Of a stretch of 64,000 bases of DNA, positions 27,959 through 38,649 are shown piece after piece. The DNA lies in assembly GCA_012033205.1 (NCBI GenBank), contig JAAUSO010000011.1:1-64000 (forward strand), given 5' to 3'. A program made the position numbers and the translations under genes. The number at the start of each line of letters is the position of its first letter. Position 1 is the stretch's first letter. The stretch is from Richelia sp. SL_2_1. GTDB lineage: Bacteria; Cyanobacteriota; Cyanobacteriia; Cyanobacteriales; Nostocaceae. The notes beneath the pieces are model-generated. The model ran no database searches. It was given only the letters and a program-made list of their open reading frames with translations, and was not told the origin of the DNA.

Positions 27959-29149
27959 TTATGCTATCGAAATCATTTCAGCTAAATTCTGTAAATAAGC
28001 TTTTCTAACTAACATTTGAGGTGTGCTATTAAGTCCGACTTTACTTAAAATTTCTTCCCAACGATATACCCAATCATGCCTCAATAATGAGTTAATTAGA
28101 TTTTGTTGACGTATTTTTTGCAATCTTTCCGGTTGTGCATCCAATTCGGCAATGATATTTACTAATTCAGTAGTTTTATCAGGTACCTCAATTACAGCAT
28201 CAGACCAGTCAAAATGTGTATTATAAGCTTCACAAACTGGTGGGGTTCCAATCATTACTGCTCCGGCTGCGGCTCCTTCAAAAAAGCGGGAACCTAATTC
28301 TTCTTGTCCCCCTGTTTGATTACCACTATCAAATTTTGCTTTATTGGCAATGAAATAACGACTTCTTTTGATTAAATTACTATATAAAATTCGATGTTCT
28401 TGATAATTCCTCATTTCTAAACCTTTGAGAGAATCGTAGAGATAAAGGAAGTTTTCTCGTTCGGTTAGCTCTAGTAAAGATTTATGTGTGATTTCTGAAC
28501 GACGGCCAATACTATAAACATCGATATGTCTTTGAGGAAGCTGTGGATAAGGACAGAACTTTACAGCATCGACGGCATAAGGCAAACTATAACAAGGACG
28601 TTTAACTAACTGATTTATAGCATCAACACTTTTACTTTGAGTGGTAAATATATAATCAAAATCTTTTGCTAATTTTAAGCAAAGTGCAGTTTTAGGATTT
28701 TCAACTTCTTTTGCCCAAATTTCATCTATCCATAATACTGCTTTTTTACATTTATCGCGCCATCCTTTGATGGCATTAATACAGGTTATGTCCCAAAAAT
28801 GTTGACAAATAAAGAATAATAAATCATATTCTTTATCTATGATTAATTCTTTACAGCCAGAGTGTAATAATTTGCTTTGACCGAAAGTTGAACCGGCACA
28901 ATTAGCCGCTTTTTTTATTACTTTAGATTTAAAATTAGATAGATATACTGGTGAAAGTAAATCGGCGTAATCAAAATCAGTAATTACATCTTCAAATTCG
29001 TATTCCGCAGAGCGAAAAGCTTCAGAATGAAAACCTCGCATTGATATTATTAAAACACGGGGTTGTTGATGAGAATTAATAGAATAATTTGGGATATTAG
29101 AGTTAAATTTTGATTGGAAATCCAGTTTTTGCTTGATAGTTTCTAACAT
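27959..29149 (-). CDS. Glycosyltransferase, CgeB-like
   Basis: A 396-residue cytoplasmic protein with a GT-B type layout. The N-terminal half (RVLIISMRGFHSEAFRSAEYEF, YDLLFFICQHFWDI, KAVLWIDEIW, FDYIFTTQSKSVDAI) reads as an acceptor-side Rossmann fold. The C-terminal half has the nucleotide-sugar region QEELGSRFFEGAAAGAVMIGT with the conserved E, and TELVNIIAELDAQPERLQKIRQQNL, typical of Glyco_trans_1_2/CgeB proteins. Donor and acceptor are unknown. It belongs to the polysaccharide locus, convergent with the GT26 gene. Confidence 0.85.
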   Translation of the reverse strand: MLETIKQKLDFQSKFNSNIPNYSINSHQQPRVLIISMRGFHSEAFRSAEYEFEDVITDFDYADLLSPVYLSNFKSKVIKKAANCAGSTFGQSKLLHSGCKELIIDKEYDLLFFICQHFWDITCINAIKGWRDKCKKAVLWIDEIWAKEVENPKTALCLKLAKDFDYIFTTQSKSVDAINQLVKRPCYSLPYAVDAVKFCPYPQLPQRHIDVYSIGRRSEITHKSLLELTERENFLYLYDSLKGLEMRNYQEHRILYSNLIKRSRYFIANKAKFDSGNQTGGQEELGSRFFEGAAAGAVMIGTPPVCEAYNTHFDWSDAVIEVPDKTTELVNIIAELDAQPERLQKIRQQNLINSLLRHDWVYRWEEILSKVGLNSTPQMLVRKAYLQNLAEMISIA

Positions 29150-29238
29150 AATTACAAGATTTATTACAATATTGATGACAAGATTTTGTTAATCGATACA
29201 ATGTGTTTATTGGCATCTATGAATTGAAGAATTTGAGA

Positions 29239-30501
29239 TTAAGATAGTAGCTTACTTAAAAGTGCTTGTTTTGGAGCATTTACTGTTTTCCAGTCATCTT
29301 GTAATATGCCTCCAGTACCTTTACTATTAGGATTCCAGCACCAATAAGCGAAACTCAAATTATTGCGTTTGATGTAATCGACAAACTTTCGCTGCCAGAT
29401 ACCTTCTTTAGATTTACTGTCAACATGATATCCACCAAATTCGCCCACGAAAATGGGAGCAATGCGTTTTGTCGCAATATAGTGGAATCCGATTTCCCAA
29501 CGTTGGTAAAGATTTTTGGGGAATGCTGCATCTTGAAACCAGGAGACTTTTGCACCACCGTATTCGTGAGGAGAATAAACCAGTTTGTGAGGTTTTTTCA
29601 GATGTATGGGATATTCCCGAACACCCTCTAAATTTGCACCCCAAAAGTAGCCATGCTGTCGTTGATTGGGTACATTTTTTTCCACTCCTTCTACTACAAT
29701 CAACCAGTTAGGATTTACCTGAAGAATCTTATTTCCAGCTTTTTGTGCAGCTAAACGCCAATCTGTGGATGTATAATCAGTTCCCCAACTAGCACTACCA
29801 TGGGGTTCGTTTTTCAAATCTGCACCTATAACGTTGGGTTGATTTTTATAGCGTTTTGCTAACAGAATCCAAGTCTCTACCCAATCTTTTTCTGTAAAAC
29901 CATCTCCATACCATAGTTCTGAAATATGTCCATCTTTAAGACAGTGACTATCTAATAAAATCAGCAATCCCTGTTTTCCCGCTTCTTGGATAATTAAATC
30001 CATTACTTCTAGAGGAGTCTTTCCATACAGTTCAATGTTCGCACCAATAGAAAAATCTATACCACTAATCTTAGAAGATTGCAGTGCTTCCACGGAATAA
30101 GGTAAGCGAATTAAGTTATAACCTAAGCTTTTAATATGACGAAGCATTTGTTTGTAGTCTCTTACCCATAAACCATGAGGGGCATGGGTTTCAACTTCCA
30201 TCCCAAACCAATTAATACCCCGTAGGGAGACTACTTTACCTGTACTATCAACTATATGAGAACTTTGTGTAGAAAAGGGAGGCACAATGGTAGTAGCTGC
30301 GACAGAACTATTACCTGTAAATGTCCCGTGAAAAAAGCCAAAACTCAAATTTATACACAAGCATCCAAGTATCAAGCCGGTAAGGATATGTTTTTTGATT
30401 CTTCTCAATTTTGGGCTGGTTTTAGGAATATTAAATAGCCTCCATATACTCTGTTTAAAACTATTGAAGATACTACGGGTAATTGATGAGTTAAGCAGCA
30501 T
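29239..30501 (-). CDS. Glycoside hydrolase family 5 (endoglucanase-like), membrane-anchored
   Basis: A 420-residue beta-1,4-glucanase-type enzyme. A hydrophobic segment at about residues 38-58 (GLILGCLCINLSFGFF) follows a basic N-terminus and acts as anchor or uncleaved signal. The GH5 barrel covers about 80-415: SLRGINWFGMEV, YNLIRLPYS, LILLDSHCLKDG, the acid/base E232 in LKNEPHG, SPHEYGG, and the nucleophile E354 in FVGEFGG. Placed among glycosyltransferases, it probably trims or releases the exported polymer, as cellulase partners do in cellulose synthesis. Confidence 0.93.
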   Translation of the reverse strand: MLLNSSITRSIFNSFKQSIWRLFNIPKTSPKLRRIKKHILTGLILGCLCINLSFGFFHGTFTGNSSVAATTIVPPFSTQSSHIVDSTGKVVSLRGINWFGMEVETHAPHGLWVRDYKQMLRHIKSLGYNLIRLPYSVEALQSSKISGIDFSIGANIELYGKTPLEVMDLIIQEAGKQGLLILLDSHCLKDGHISELWYGDGFTEKDWVETWILLAKRYKNQPNVIGADLKNEPHGSASWGTDYTSTDWRLAAQKAGNKILQVNPNWLIVVEGVEKNVPNQRQHGYFWGANLEGVREYPIHLKKPHKLVYSPHEYGGAKVSWFQDAAFPKNLYQRWEIGFHYIATKRIAPIFVGEFGGYHVDSKSKEGIWQRKFVDYIKRNNLSFAYWCWNPNSKGTGGILQDDWKTVNAPKQALLSKLLS

Positions 30502-30508
30502 AGTTGTT

Positions 30509-31660
30509 TTACATAGAACTGATTGTACTCTTTACACTGTCATAGAAATGTTCTCGACGCAGCACAGACCATGTAAGTCTGTTGTCAAGCAGTTTTTCCT
30601 GTTCTGCTTTTTTAAACGCTAATAACTGCATTAAACTACGGGCGAAACTTTTTGGATCATCGGCTATTTTGATCGCACAGGGATAGCTAGAGATACCACG
30701 CATGGCTACATTTGTCGCTACTATGGGACTTCCCGAAGCGATAGCATCCAGAGTTTTGATTTGAATTCCACCACCACTAATAGAAGGAATCGCAATCACT
30801 TTTGCTAATCCCATAAATGCTTGTGCATCGGTTACAAAACCGCAATATTTGACATTAGGATATCGTTCGATTAACCATTTTGCACCAGAGCCAGCAACAT
30901 GAATTGAGATATTTGTCGGTAAATGAGGATAAACCGCTTGGAAAAACCACTCTAAACCAGACTTATTTGCTTTCCATGTCCAGCTACCGATGATGCCAAT
31001 ATCATAGTTTTTAATTGCTGAATTTTTTGCTGGTATTGTCCAGCTAGAAGGTAGATGAAACACTTTACTACTTTTATTTTGAGTATAAAAGTAATTGGAA
31101 TCATCAGAGGTTAAAGTCCATACCTGTTTTGAGAAAGTAGCTAAATGGTCTTCTATCTTTTTTATCAAACGAGCTTCTCTTTTGTATATATATTTTGATA
31201 GATATTTTTTGGCATTTTTTAACTGTGTTTCATAAAGTTGATGTTCTACATTGTGAGCAATAAATATAACTTTAGACTTTTGATCTAATAAAGGTAATAA
31301 CCAACCTAATTGAGCATGATCGATGATAATTATATCGTAGCTATTGACCTCTAAAAGATTTTTGATTTTTGTCAAATATGTTTTAGAATAATATTTCGCT
31401 GCTGAATAAGGAAGCTGTTGACCTATGCTTAAAGCCATCCAGATAAATGGATGATATTTCGATTTTTCTGTTTCTATATATCGTTGTTCAACTACAATTT
31501 CATCGCCATTTCCGGAATTAATATCATCTGGACGTTGATATCCGACAACTAATACTTGATGTCCGGAGTATTTTAAAGCGTTAATAAAACATTGAGATGC
31601 AATTTCACCACCAGTTTTTCTTCCACTGGGAAGAACCGTTGTTAGATACAAAATTTTCAT
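30509..31660 (-). CDS. Glycosyltransferase family 4-like protein
   Basis: A GT-B glycosyltransferase of about 383 residues. The N-terminal domain starts MKILYLTTVLPSGRKTGGEI with the glycine loop, followed by YDIIIIDHAQLGWLLPLL. The C-terminal domain has IGIIGSWTWKANKSGLEWFFQ and the donor-binding block IPSISGGGIQIKTLDAIASGSPIVAT. The ATG at 31660 is preferred to an upstream TTG four codons earlier. It is adjacent to another GT of the same family, on the same strand, only a few bases after the GH5 gene in transcription order reversed (GT upstream, GH5 downstream). Confidence 0.9.
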   Translation of the reverse strand: MKILYLTTVLPSGRKTGGEIASQCFINALKYSGHQVLVVGYQRPDDINSGNGDEIVVEQRYIETEKSKYHPFIWMALSIGQQLPYSAAKYYSKTYLTKIKNLLEVNSYDIIIIDHAQLGWLLPLLDQKSKVIFIAHNVEHQLYETQLKNAKKYLSKYIYKREARLIKKIEDHLATFSKQVWTLTSDDSNYFYTQNKSSKVFHLPSSWTIPAKNSAIKNYDIGIIGSWTWKANKSGLEWFFQAVYPHLPTNISIHVAGSGAKWLIERYPNVKYCGFVTDAQAFMGLAKVIAIPSISGGGIQIKTLDAIASGSPIVATNVAMRGISSYPCAIKIADDPKSFARSLMQLLAFKKAEQEKLLDNRLTWSVLRREHFYDSVKSTISSM

Positions 31661-31691
31661 TGATTGAGTCAACTAAAAATATAGAAAAAAT

Positions 31692-32887
31692 TTAGATTAA
31701 TGATTTAATATCTGATACGACTTCATGTATAACTTGATTACCAAATAGTGATTCAAGTAGTTTTTGCTCAATGTGATTTTGTTGAATGTTGCAGAGTAAA
31801 TTAACAATTGCTGCGGCAAAAGATTGTGTATCTGAAGCAATTTTGAAATACTGTTTAACTGAAAGAGGTAAACCCGCTATTCCTTGGGGTGTAGAGACAA
31901 TCGGTTTACCAGCTACTAACATTTCTAAGGATTTAATACTAACTCCGCTACCTGTTAAAACTGGATTAATTAATACTCTTCCAGAATGATAAATTTCTGT
32001 GGAAGATGACGGATTAATACTTAAATCTACACCATCGATATTTTCACATAGCTGTCTAATTTTATTTATCGGTTTCGCTCCAGCGATTAATACTTTTACA
32101 TTGGATAATTGAGAGCGAATTTCAGGCAAAACTTGAGTTAAAAACCAAATAATACCAGCAACATTATTATTAGAATATAGATTACCTAAAACACAACGTC
32201 ATAGTGAGAATAATGATGATTTTTTTGGTAATTATCATCTAGATTTAGAGACTTATTAAATTCTATTAAAGGAGGTAAATAGCGTCCATTTTTAAATCCA
32301 TGAGACTTCCAGAATTTTAAATCTTCTGGGGAAATGTCATAGAATAAAAGACTATTGTTTAATAAGGATTTTTCATATTTTTCTAAATGAGAAACTGATA
32401 AATATCTTTTAATTTTACTTGTGCCAATTGCAGAATTAAATAATCGTTGATAATACAGATGTTCAATGTTGTGACAGCGAGTAACTATCGGAATATCAAA
32501 ATATTGACTTAATTGAAATGCAACATCTCCACCATGAATACCATCTAACCAAACAACATGAGGTTTAAAAGCACGAACTTGAGAGATTAAATCATTTAAT
32601 TGTTGCCCCCTAACAAGTCTAGAAGTAACTTCTAAAGGATAGCGGAATAGATTTAACATTCTGCTAGCTTTAGCACATAAATTATATTGAAATGGAATCA
32701 AATAAGTAGAATTAACATATTTTTTGATTTCGGCTATTTCGTCATAATCTGGAACTCGATCAAACCAGCATATCAGTTGTAGTTCAACACCAATTTGAGC
32801 AAAAGCCTTGATTCGCCGCCACATATCTATCCGTCCGCCGTGAATAGCAGGATAAGGGATATCATGACATACTAAAGTCATCTTCAT
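31692..32887 (-). pseudogene. Glycosyltransferase family 4-like gene with a frameshift
   Basis: The N-terminal acceptor domain is 32186-32887 (233 codons; MTLVCHDIPYPAIHGGRIDMW, VVWLDGIHGGDVAFQL, IVTRCHNIEHLYYQRL). The C-terminal donor domain is 31692-about 32184 (GAKPINKIRQLCE, then VLINPVLTGSGVSIKSLEMLVAGKPIV). The first frame stops at YDVVF-TAG; adding one T to the four-T run just before TAGG restores LGNLYSNNNVAGIIWFLTQVLP and joins both halves. The second half has no ATG at its start, so free-standing translation is unlikely. The whole would be about 398 residues. Either a true knockout or a homopolymer sequencing error. Confidence 0.88.
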
Positions 32888-32938
32888 ATTGTTAGTTATT
32901 TTCGGGAAAGGTTTTCATGTTTATCCATTTTTCTTCGA

Positions 32939-34213
32939 TTAAAGAAGAACTATTATATTGATCGTTTTTAGCGAGAGGATACTCAATAGCAAGGGAAAAA
33001 CAGTAGAAACATAGACTATCCAAAAAATACTATTAGTTTCTACAAGGGTGCTTTCACTGATGTTGTACATCACTAAGAAAGTTAAATATATTAAAGGCCA
33101 AATACCCTCTATACATTTAGTGATTCGCAACCACATTACTCCCCGGAAATAAGTAGTAATAAAGCTCAATAAAAATACCGATAAACCGGCAATTCCTAGC
33201 TCTATAAATAAATCCATAAAGCCGTTGTGTCCATATGGACATTGCCAGGCAAGGGTACGCCAAAGATAAGCTGTAATTTCACTGTTCCAATCCCTCCAGA
33301 CAGCATTAAATCCATAGCCTAACCAAGGACGTTCTCTGATTAAATCAAACATTGCACTCCATATATTGGTGCGTCCAGTTAGAGTTAAATCTCTGCCTAA
33401 TGCATCAGCTACAACTGGTAAATTATCTAGCAATAATGTAGATATACTGCCAACTGTCAGTATTAATGCAATTATCAACGGTATTAATTGGTTGTAATTG
33501 CTTCGCCAACTTCTATAAAGAAATAAAATAACTGTTAGAGATAGAAACACAACTAAAGAGGATTTGGAAGTTGAAAGTACGATTAAAGCGATGGAAAGAA
33601 TATAGCCAGCCCAGGGAATCCAGCGATATTTAATATTACGAATAGGATTACTCATCGCAACAAATAAAAACACCATGCTGCTGAAAACCATCAATCTACC
33701 CAAAATATTTTTATGAGTCATGATTCCCCGCCAAGCACCGGCATGAATTCCTCCTTCTTGAACCGTCATTAAGCCATATTTTGGTAGCGCAATGGCAAAT
33801 ATAAAGCTGAATACAATTACTATGCCTAGAGCCACTGCTAATAGCTGTAATTGTTCTCTTAAAGTGAAACGCATTGCCATGTATACAGCAAATAAGCTTG
33901 TTCCTAACAGTAATCCGCTACGTCGTGGAGTCACATCCGGTGCAAAAGTCCATAAGATTGAGGCTATAACAATTCCTAAAAATAGCCATATCCAAATATC
34001 TTTTTGTGCAACACGAACAAAATTTTTCTGATGGACTGTTATTAGCAAGAAAGTTATTGTATAGATTACCGTAAAGAATTTGGGACTGTAGGGATCACTA
34101 CTTATTCCCCCACTACCTCCACCTTCTATAAGTACAGGTATCAAGGCACTTGTAGAAAGAAAAAGAGTAAATACAACAAATATCTTTTCGGTTAGCTTTG
34201 GTAACTTTGGCAT
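32939..34213 (-). CDS. O-antigen ligase/polymerase family membrane protein (Wzy-like)
   Basis: A 424-residue polytopic protein with about ten to twelve hydrophobic segments. It carries the Wzy_C signature region: a run of helices, a loop with ALGRDLTLTGRTNIWSAMFDLIRERPWLGYGFNAVW, and a Trp/His-rich stretch QCPYGHNGFMDLFIELGI. Proteins of this type polymerise lipid-linked repeat units or ligate glycans at the periplasmic face. It lies upstream of two glycosyltransferase genes on the same strand and divergent from the Wzc-like gene, completing a Wzx/Wzy-type export set. Confidence 0.9.
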   Translation of the reverse strand: MPKLPKLTEKIFVVFTLFLSTSALIPVLIEGGGSGGISSDPYSPKFFTVIYTITFLLITVHQKNFVRVAQKDIWIWLFLGIVIASILWTFAPDVTPRRSGLLLGTSLFAVYMAMRFTLREQLQLLAVALGIVIVFSFIFAIALPKYGLMTVQEGGIHAGAWRGIMTHKNILGRLMVFSSMVFLFVAMSNPIRNIKYRWIPWAGYILSIALIVLSTSKSSLVVFLSLTVILFLYRSWRSNYNQLIPLIIALILTVGSISTLLLDNLPVVADALGRDLTLTGRTNIWSAMFDLIRERPWLGYGFNAVWRDWNSEITAYLWRTLAWQCPYGHNGFMDLFIELGIAGLSVFLLSFITTYFRGVMWLRITKCIEGIWPLIYLTFLVMYNISESTLVETNSIFWIVYVSTVFPLLLSILSLKTINIIVLL

Positions 34214-34902
34214 ACCGAATATATTTCCTAATATATTATTTTTCGATGAATAAAAATACCTAAAATTTCCAGGTATTGTTAAACTTCATGCTTTTTAAAG
34301 TGAATTAACTAATGAAGTTTTTTAATTAATGAATCAAGTAAATGATTTTGTCAATAGATGATTTTGATTTGATTTAAACGTTTAAATTATGTTTAATTAC
34401 TTGATTTTTTTATTGATTTAAAGGTTTAAAAAGCTTAGGAGACATATCAAATATGAGTTGTAGAGTTCGGTGCAAAGAGAACATTTTATATATACTGAAT
34501 ATATTATTAAAAGTATTATGCGTGTTTTTACTTTTTTTAGCAATGTTAATAAACCAAGATTTTACTTAATCTTCATCAGCTAGTCCGATTTCAGTAAAGT
34601 TTTGATTAATTCAACAAAATATGTTGAAATTATCCCTCTATTATTAAGTTTCAAACAAGATATGTCTTAGTCTGTCAGAGAAATTATTGAGATGTAGTAA
34701 TATGCAAATACCTTAAAGCTAAACATCTCAATTTCATTACTGTATTAATACAATGCTATGGACGCTGCCAAAAATCAGTAATACGTGAGAAATAACCATA
34801 GTCAGTATTTAAATTATCTTTACGAGCAGGTTAGTAACACAACATTTACAACTGTGTTCTCTACCGAAAACGTATATTAAATTGTTGGAAATGGGATTTT
34901 GA
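34214..34902. other. AT-rich divergent promoter region
   Basis: No gene was recognised. It separates the Wzy-like and Wzc-like genes and probably carries both promoters. A minus-strand open frame into the wzc gene is a shadow. Confidence 0.4.
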
Positions 34903-37230
34903 ATGGAAACACAAATGCCAATCACAGAAGAAGATTTGCAGTCTCTAAGTAAAACTGATTCTTTATCTAGAGAGCCATATTGGTTATTAAAAAGACCTGA
35001 AAATTTGGAAGAAGATAACATTCCTTTTGGTCGCATTTTCTCAATTTTGCGTCGTCGAGCAGCTTTAATTGCTAGCGTCGCAGTCATCGCAACCACAGGA
35101 GCTGCTTACTTTAGTTCTACTCGTACTCATTCCTATGAAGGCAAATTTCAATTACTAGTTGAACCTTTAAGAAATTCTGAAAGTGAACTGTTAGTTTTAC
35201 TGTCTCAAACTCTTCAGCAAGATGTCAATAAAATTACAAGAGACAATACTACGGCTTTAGATTATCAGGCTTTGCTAGAAGTTTTAAAAAGCCCGAAAAT
35301 TATTGAACCTGTGGTTGAAGAAATACAGGCTAAATATCCTGGAGTTAGTTATAGTAAACTGGTTGGTGGTAGCAATTCGGGGAAAGTTCCTAGCGCTGTT
35401 AAAGATGGTACTTTACACATTAGCCGACTTTCTCAAGGTGAAATTGAATCCAGAGTCATTGAAATTCGCTATAAGAATTCTAATCCCGATCAAGTTTTGT
35501 ATGTGTTAGATAAAGTTTCTCAAGCTTATCGAAAATACAGTCTCGAACAAGAACAAACGAATTTACGTCAAGGAATCAAATTTGTTGAACAGCAGATTCC
35601 CAAATTGCGCTTACGAGTCAATACACTCCAAGGACAAATGCAGCTTTTTCAGCAGAATTACAATTTATTTAATCCTGAACTTCAAGGAGAACAATTACTT
35701 AACAGAGTCGATCAATTACAAGCAACCAAAATAGAAGCCTCGAAAAAACTCGCAGAAAGCAAGTCGCTTTATGCTTCTTTACAAAAACAGTTGGGAATGT
35801 CCCAAGATAGTGCCATCGCAGCTTCAGCTTTAAGCGAATCACCACAATATCAAGAGATACTCAAGCGAGTTAGGGATATAGAAGCGGAAATTGCCACCGA
35901 GTCAGTGCGTTTGAGTGATGCTAATCCGGTAATGCAGTCTTTACGAGAGCGACGAGCCAAATTAATACCTTTATTAAAGCGGGAAGCACAATTGGCTTTG
36001 GGTTCAAATGTTGCCGAAGAATTACAGAATCCCCAGGTAGGAGTTTATCAAAATTCCGTTCGTCGCCAACTGATTCAGACAATGGCTGAAACTGCAAACC
36101 AGATTCAGTTATTAGAAGCGAGCTTGAAAGCTACCGATGATGCTTTAATCGGATTAAATCAACAAATCAAACAATATCCCGTAATTGCTGGTAGATATGC
36201 CAATTTGCAACGGGAATTACAAGTTGCTAGCGATACTCTCAAGCAGCTTTTAGGTAAACAAGAAGCACTACGGGTAGATGCTGCTCAACAAGAAGTTCCT
36301 TGGGAATTAATTATGCCTCCAAGGCTACCCCAAGATAAAAATGGTAACGCCATCGCAGATGCTTCTAAAGGCAAGCTCGATATTATTTTAGGAGGAGTTG
36401 CAGGTTTACTATTAGGTGTTTTAGTTGCTTTTCTTTTAGAGAATGCTCAGAATGTTTTCCACGATTCCCAAGAAGTGAAACGAAGCGCCAAATTACCTTT
36501 ATTAGTGACGATTCCTTATTTAAAAGCAATCAAAAAATTAGCTCCTACTGAACAAGAACTAGTTTATACCCTCGAAACCGAAGAACGCTGGCTTCTCCAA
36601 AATGGTAGTGGTAAAAATCAATATGAAAAAGCTTCTCCCTACACACAAGCTTTTTACTCTTTGTATACCAGAATCCAAGCTTTTCGAGAGCAAACTAATA
36701 TTTGTTCATTAGTTGTGACATCAGCTACTTGTGGAGAAGGTAAATCTACTGTGGCGACAACTTTGGCAAAAACAGCGGCAGAAGCTGGTTTACGAGTGCT
36801 GTTAGTGGATGCTAATTTGCAAAATCCTCAAGTACATCACAGTTTGGGTTTGGTAAATACCCAGGGATTAAGCGAAATACTTTCCCAAGGTTTAGATTTA
36901 AACGATGCAATTGGACAATCTTATCAAGAAGAAAACTTATTTGTAATCACCGCAGGAGAGATACCCCGCAATCCAGCAAAGCTATTTTCCTCACCGAGAA
37001 TGCAAAATTTTGTCAAGCGCTCGCAAGCTGATTTTGATTTAGTAGTTTACGACAGTCCCCATATTTTGGGACGTTTAGATACCAGTATTTTAACGACTCA
37101 TGCCGATGGAATTTTGATGGTTGTAGGATTAGGTAAAACTGTTCGTCCCTCACTTTCAAAAGCATTGGATGAATTGAAAGCTGGGCGGAATCGGATTTTA
37201 GGTTTAGTTACCAATACTTTAGAATCCTGA
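34903..37230 (+). CDS. Wzc-like chain-length determinant and BY-kinase
   Basis: A 775-residue polysaccharide co-polymerase fused to a tyrosine-kinase-type ATPase. A Wzz domain is framed by two membrane helices (about 56-72, ALIASVAVIATTGAAYFSS; and about 492-512, LGGVAGLLLGVLVAFLLEN) with long coiled-coil periplasmic parts between. The cytoplasmic ATPase has Walker A SATCGEGKST (K614) and Walker A' LRVLLVDANLQNP. There is no C-terminal tyrosine cluster, so autophosphorylation at the usual site is doubtful. It controls chain length and export of the exopolysaccharide together with the adjacent flippase. Confidence 0.93.
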   Translation: METQMPITEEDLQSLSKTDSLSREPYWLLKRPENLEEDNIPFGRIFSILRRRAALIASVAVIATTGAAYFSSTRTHSYEGKFQLLVEPLRNSESELLVLLSQTLQQDVNKITRDNTTALDYQALLEVLKSPKIIEPVVEEIQAKYPGVSYSKLVGGSNSGKVPSAVKDGTLHISRLSQGEIESRVIEIRYKNSNPDQVLYVLDKVSQAYRKYSLEQEQTNLRQGIKFVEQQIPKLRLRVNTLQGQMQLFQQNYNLFNPELQGEQLLNRVDQLQATKIEASKKLAESKSLYASLQKQLGMSQDSAIAASALSESPQYQEILKRVRDIEAEIATESVRLSDANPVMQSLRERRAKLIPLLKREAQLALGSNVAEELQNPQVGVYQNSVRRQLIQTMAETANQIQLLEASLKATDDALIGLNQQIKQYPVIAGRYANLQRELQVASDTLKQLLGKQEALRVDAAQQEVPWELIMPPRLPQDKNGNAIADASKGKLDIILGGVAGLLLGVLVAFLLENAQNVFHDSQEVKRSAKLPLLVTIPYLKAIKKLAPTEQELVYTLETEERWLLQNGSGKNQYEKASPYTQAFYSLYTRIQAFREQTNICSLVVTSATCGEGKSTVATTLAKTAAEAGLRVLLVDANLQNPQVHHSLGLVNTQGLSEILSQGLDLNDAIGQSYQEENLFVITAGEIPRNPAKLFSSPRMQNFVKRSQADFDLVVYDSPHILGRLDTSILTTHADGILMVVGLGKTVRPSLSKALDELKAGRNRILGLVTNTLES

Positions 37231-37281
37231 TTAATCGGTGAAAGCCGATACATCAAAATTTAATAACTTCCGAATCAACAA

Positions 37282-38649
37282 ATGGTGAATTCCTTAAATC
37301 CAATTACCAGGTACATCAAGAAAAAAGTATCTAGCCAGTTCATTCGTAATCTTGGCTGGCTGGGTATGGCTGAGATATTTTATCGAGTCTTACGTTTAGG
37401 ATTAGTAGTGATCATTGCCAGGTATTTAACTCGCTATGATTACGGTTTGGGAGCGATTATTCTGGCGGTGCGAGAGTTTGCAATTACTTTTGCTGATGTC
37501 GGTATCGGTGCAAAGATTATTCAAGCTGATGAGAAAGAACTTCCGCAGTTATGTATTTCTGCTTTTTGGTTAAACTGGTTGATTTTTGCCAGTTTATTCA
37601 TGATTCAAGCGATTGCTGCATTTCCTATTGCTTGGTTTTATCAAAGTAAAGAGATTATTTTTCCGATTATTATTACGGGAATAGCTTATTTAATTTGGCC
37701 TATTCACGGTATTCATAAAACTTTAATTCAAAGAGAAAATCGGTTTAAAGTCATCGCATTTACCAATACAGTTCAATACTCTATTTCGGGTATATTGACG
37801 GCACTATTCGCCGTTATGGGTATGGGAGTATGGGCTTTTGCGCTGCCGGTTGTGATAGTTGCTCCCTTAGAAATCATCATATATTACAAATATCATTCCT
37901 GGCGACCTCGTGAAGGATTTACAACAGTATATTGGGATGAAATATTAAATTTTGGCAAACATATTCTCGGCGTGGGATTGCTGAAAACGTTGAGAAATAA
38001 TTTAGATTATTTAATAGTTGGACGTTTTGTCGGCATTGAAGAATTAGGAATCTACTTTTTTGGGTTTAATGCTGGTTTGGGAATCAGTTTAAGTATCATT
38101 AATGCTATTAGTTCGGTAATGTTACCTCATTTATGTTCAGCACGTACAGAATGGCTGGAATTCCAACATCGTTATTTCCACAGTCTCAGAACTATTGCTT
38201 TGATCATTGTTCCTTTTGTATTGTTTCAAGCTAGTTTAGCTCCTATTTACGTTCCCATTGTTTTTGGTCAACAGTGGATAAGTGCCATCCCAATTTTAAT
38301 ATTAATTTGTTTATCAGCGATTCCCAGGCCTTTTGCAGATGCAGCATCCCAATTATTAGTAGCTGTGGGAAAACCTCATTTAGATTTACGATGGAATGTC
38401 ATATTTACCAGTTTATTTGCTCTGTTCTTATTTATGGGAGTTAATATTCCAATTATTGCCAATACTTTTTTAGATTTCGATACTGTTGATAGTTTGACAT
38501 TAATATTAGGAAAAAATTGGAAAGTGATTGGCATCGCTTTATCAGTTTTATTAGTTCATGGGATTTTCTTACCGTTTTTACCATATGGGCTACAGGTTAT
38601 ATATTTCCCAAGAAATTGCAGAAGTTGTAAATTCAATACCAATTTGTAA
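37282..38649 (+). CDS. Polysaccharide flippase, MOP superfamily (Wzx-like)
   Basis: A 455-residue membrane protein with about twelve helices. The opening (FIRNLGWLGMAEIFYRVLRLGLVVIIARYLTRYDYGLGAI) and DVGIGAKIIQ are typical of lipid-linked oligosaccharide flippases. It begins 51 bases after the wzc-like gene and is probably co-transcribed. The last dozen residues (PRNCRSCKFNTNL) do not look like flippase: they are read antisense through a truncated Uma2 gene, so a deletion has probably replaced the natural C-terminus. Confidence 0.9.
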   Translation: MVNSLNPITRYIKKKVSSQFIRNLGWLGMAEIFYRVLRLGLVVIIARYLTRYDYGLGAIILAVREFAITFADVGIGAKIIQADEKELPQLCISAFWLNWLIFASLFMIQAIAAFPIAWFYQSKEIIFPIIITGIAYLIWPIHGIHKTLIQRENRFKVIAFTNTVQYSISGILTALFAVMGMGVWAFALPVVIVAPLEIIIYYKYHSWRPREGFTTVYWDEILNFGKHILGVGLLKTLRNNLDYLIVGRFVGIEELGIYFFGFNAGLGISLSIINAISSVMLPHLCSARTEWLEFQHRYFHSLRTIALIIVPFVLFQASLAPIYVPIVFGQQWISAIPILILICLSAIPRPFADAASQLLVAVGKPHLDLRWNVIFTSLFALFLFMGVNIPIIANTFLDFDTVDSLTLILGKNWKVIGIALSVLLVHGIFLPFLPYGLQVIYFPRNCRSCKFNTNL

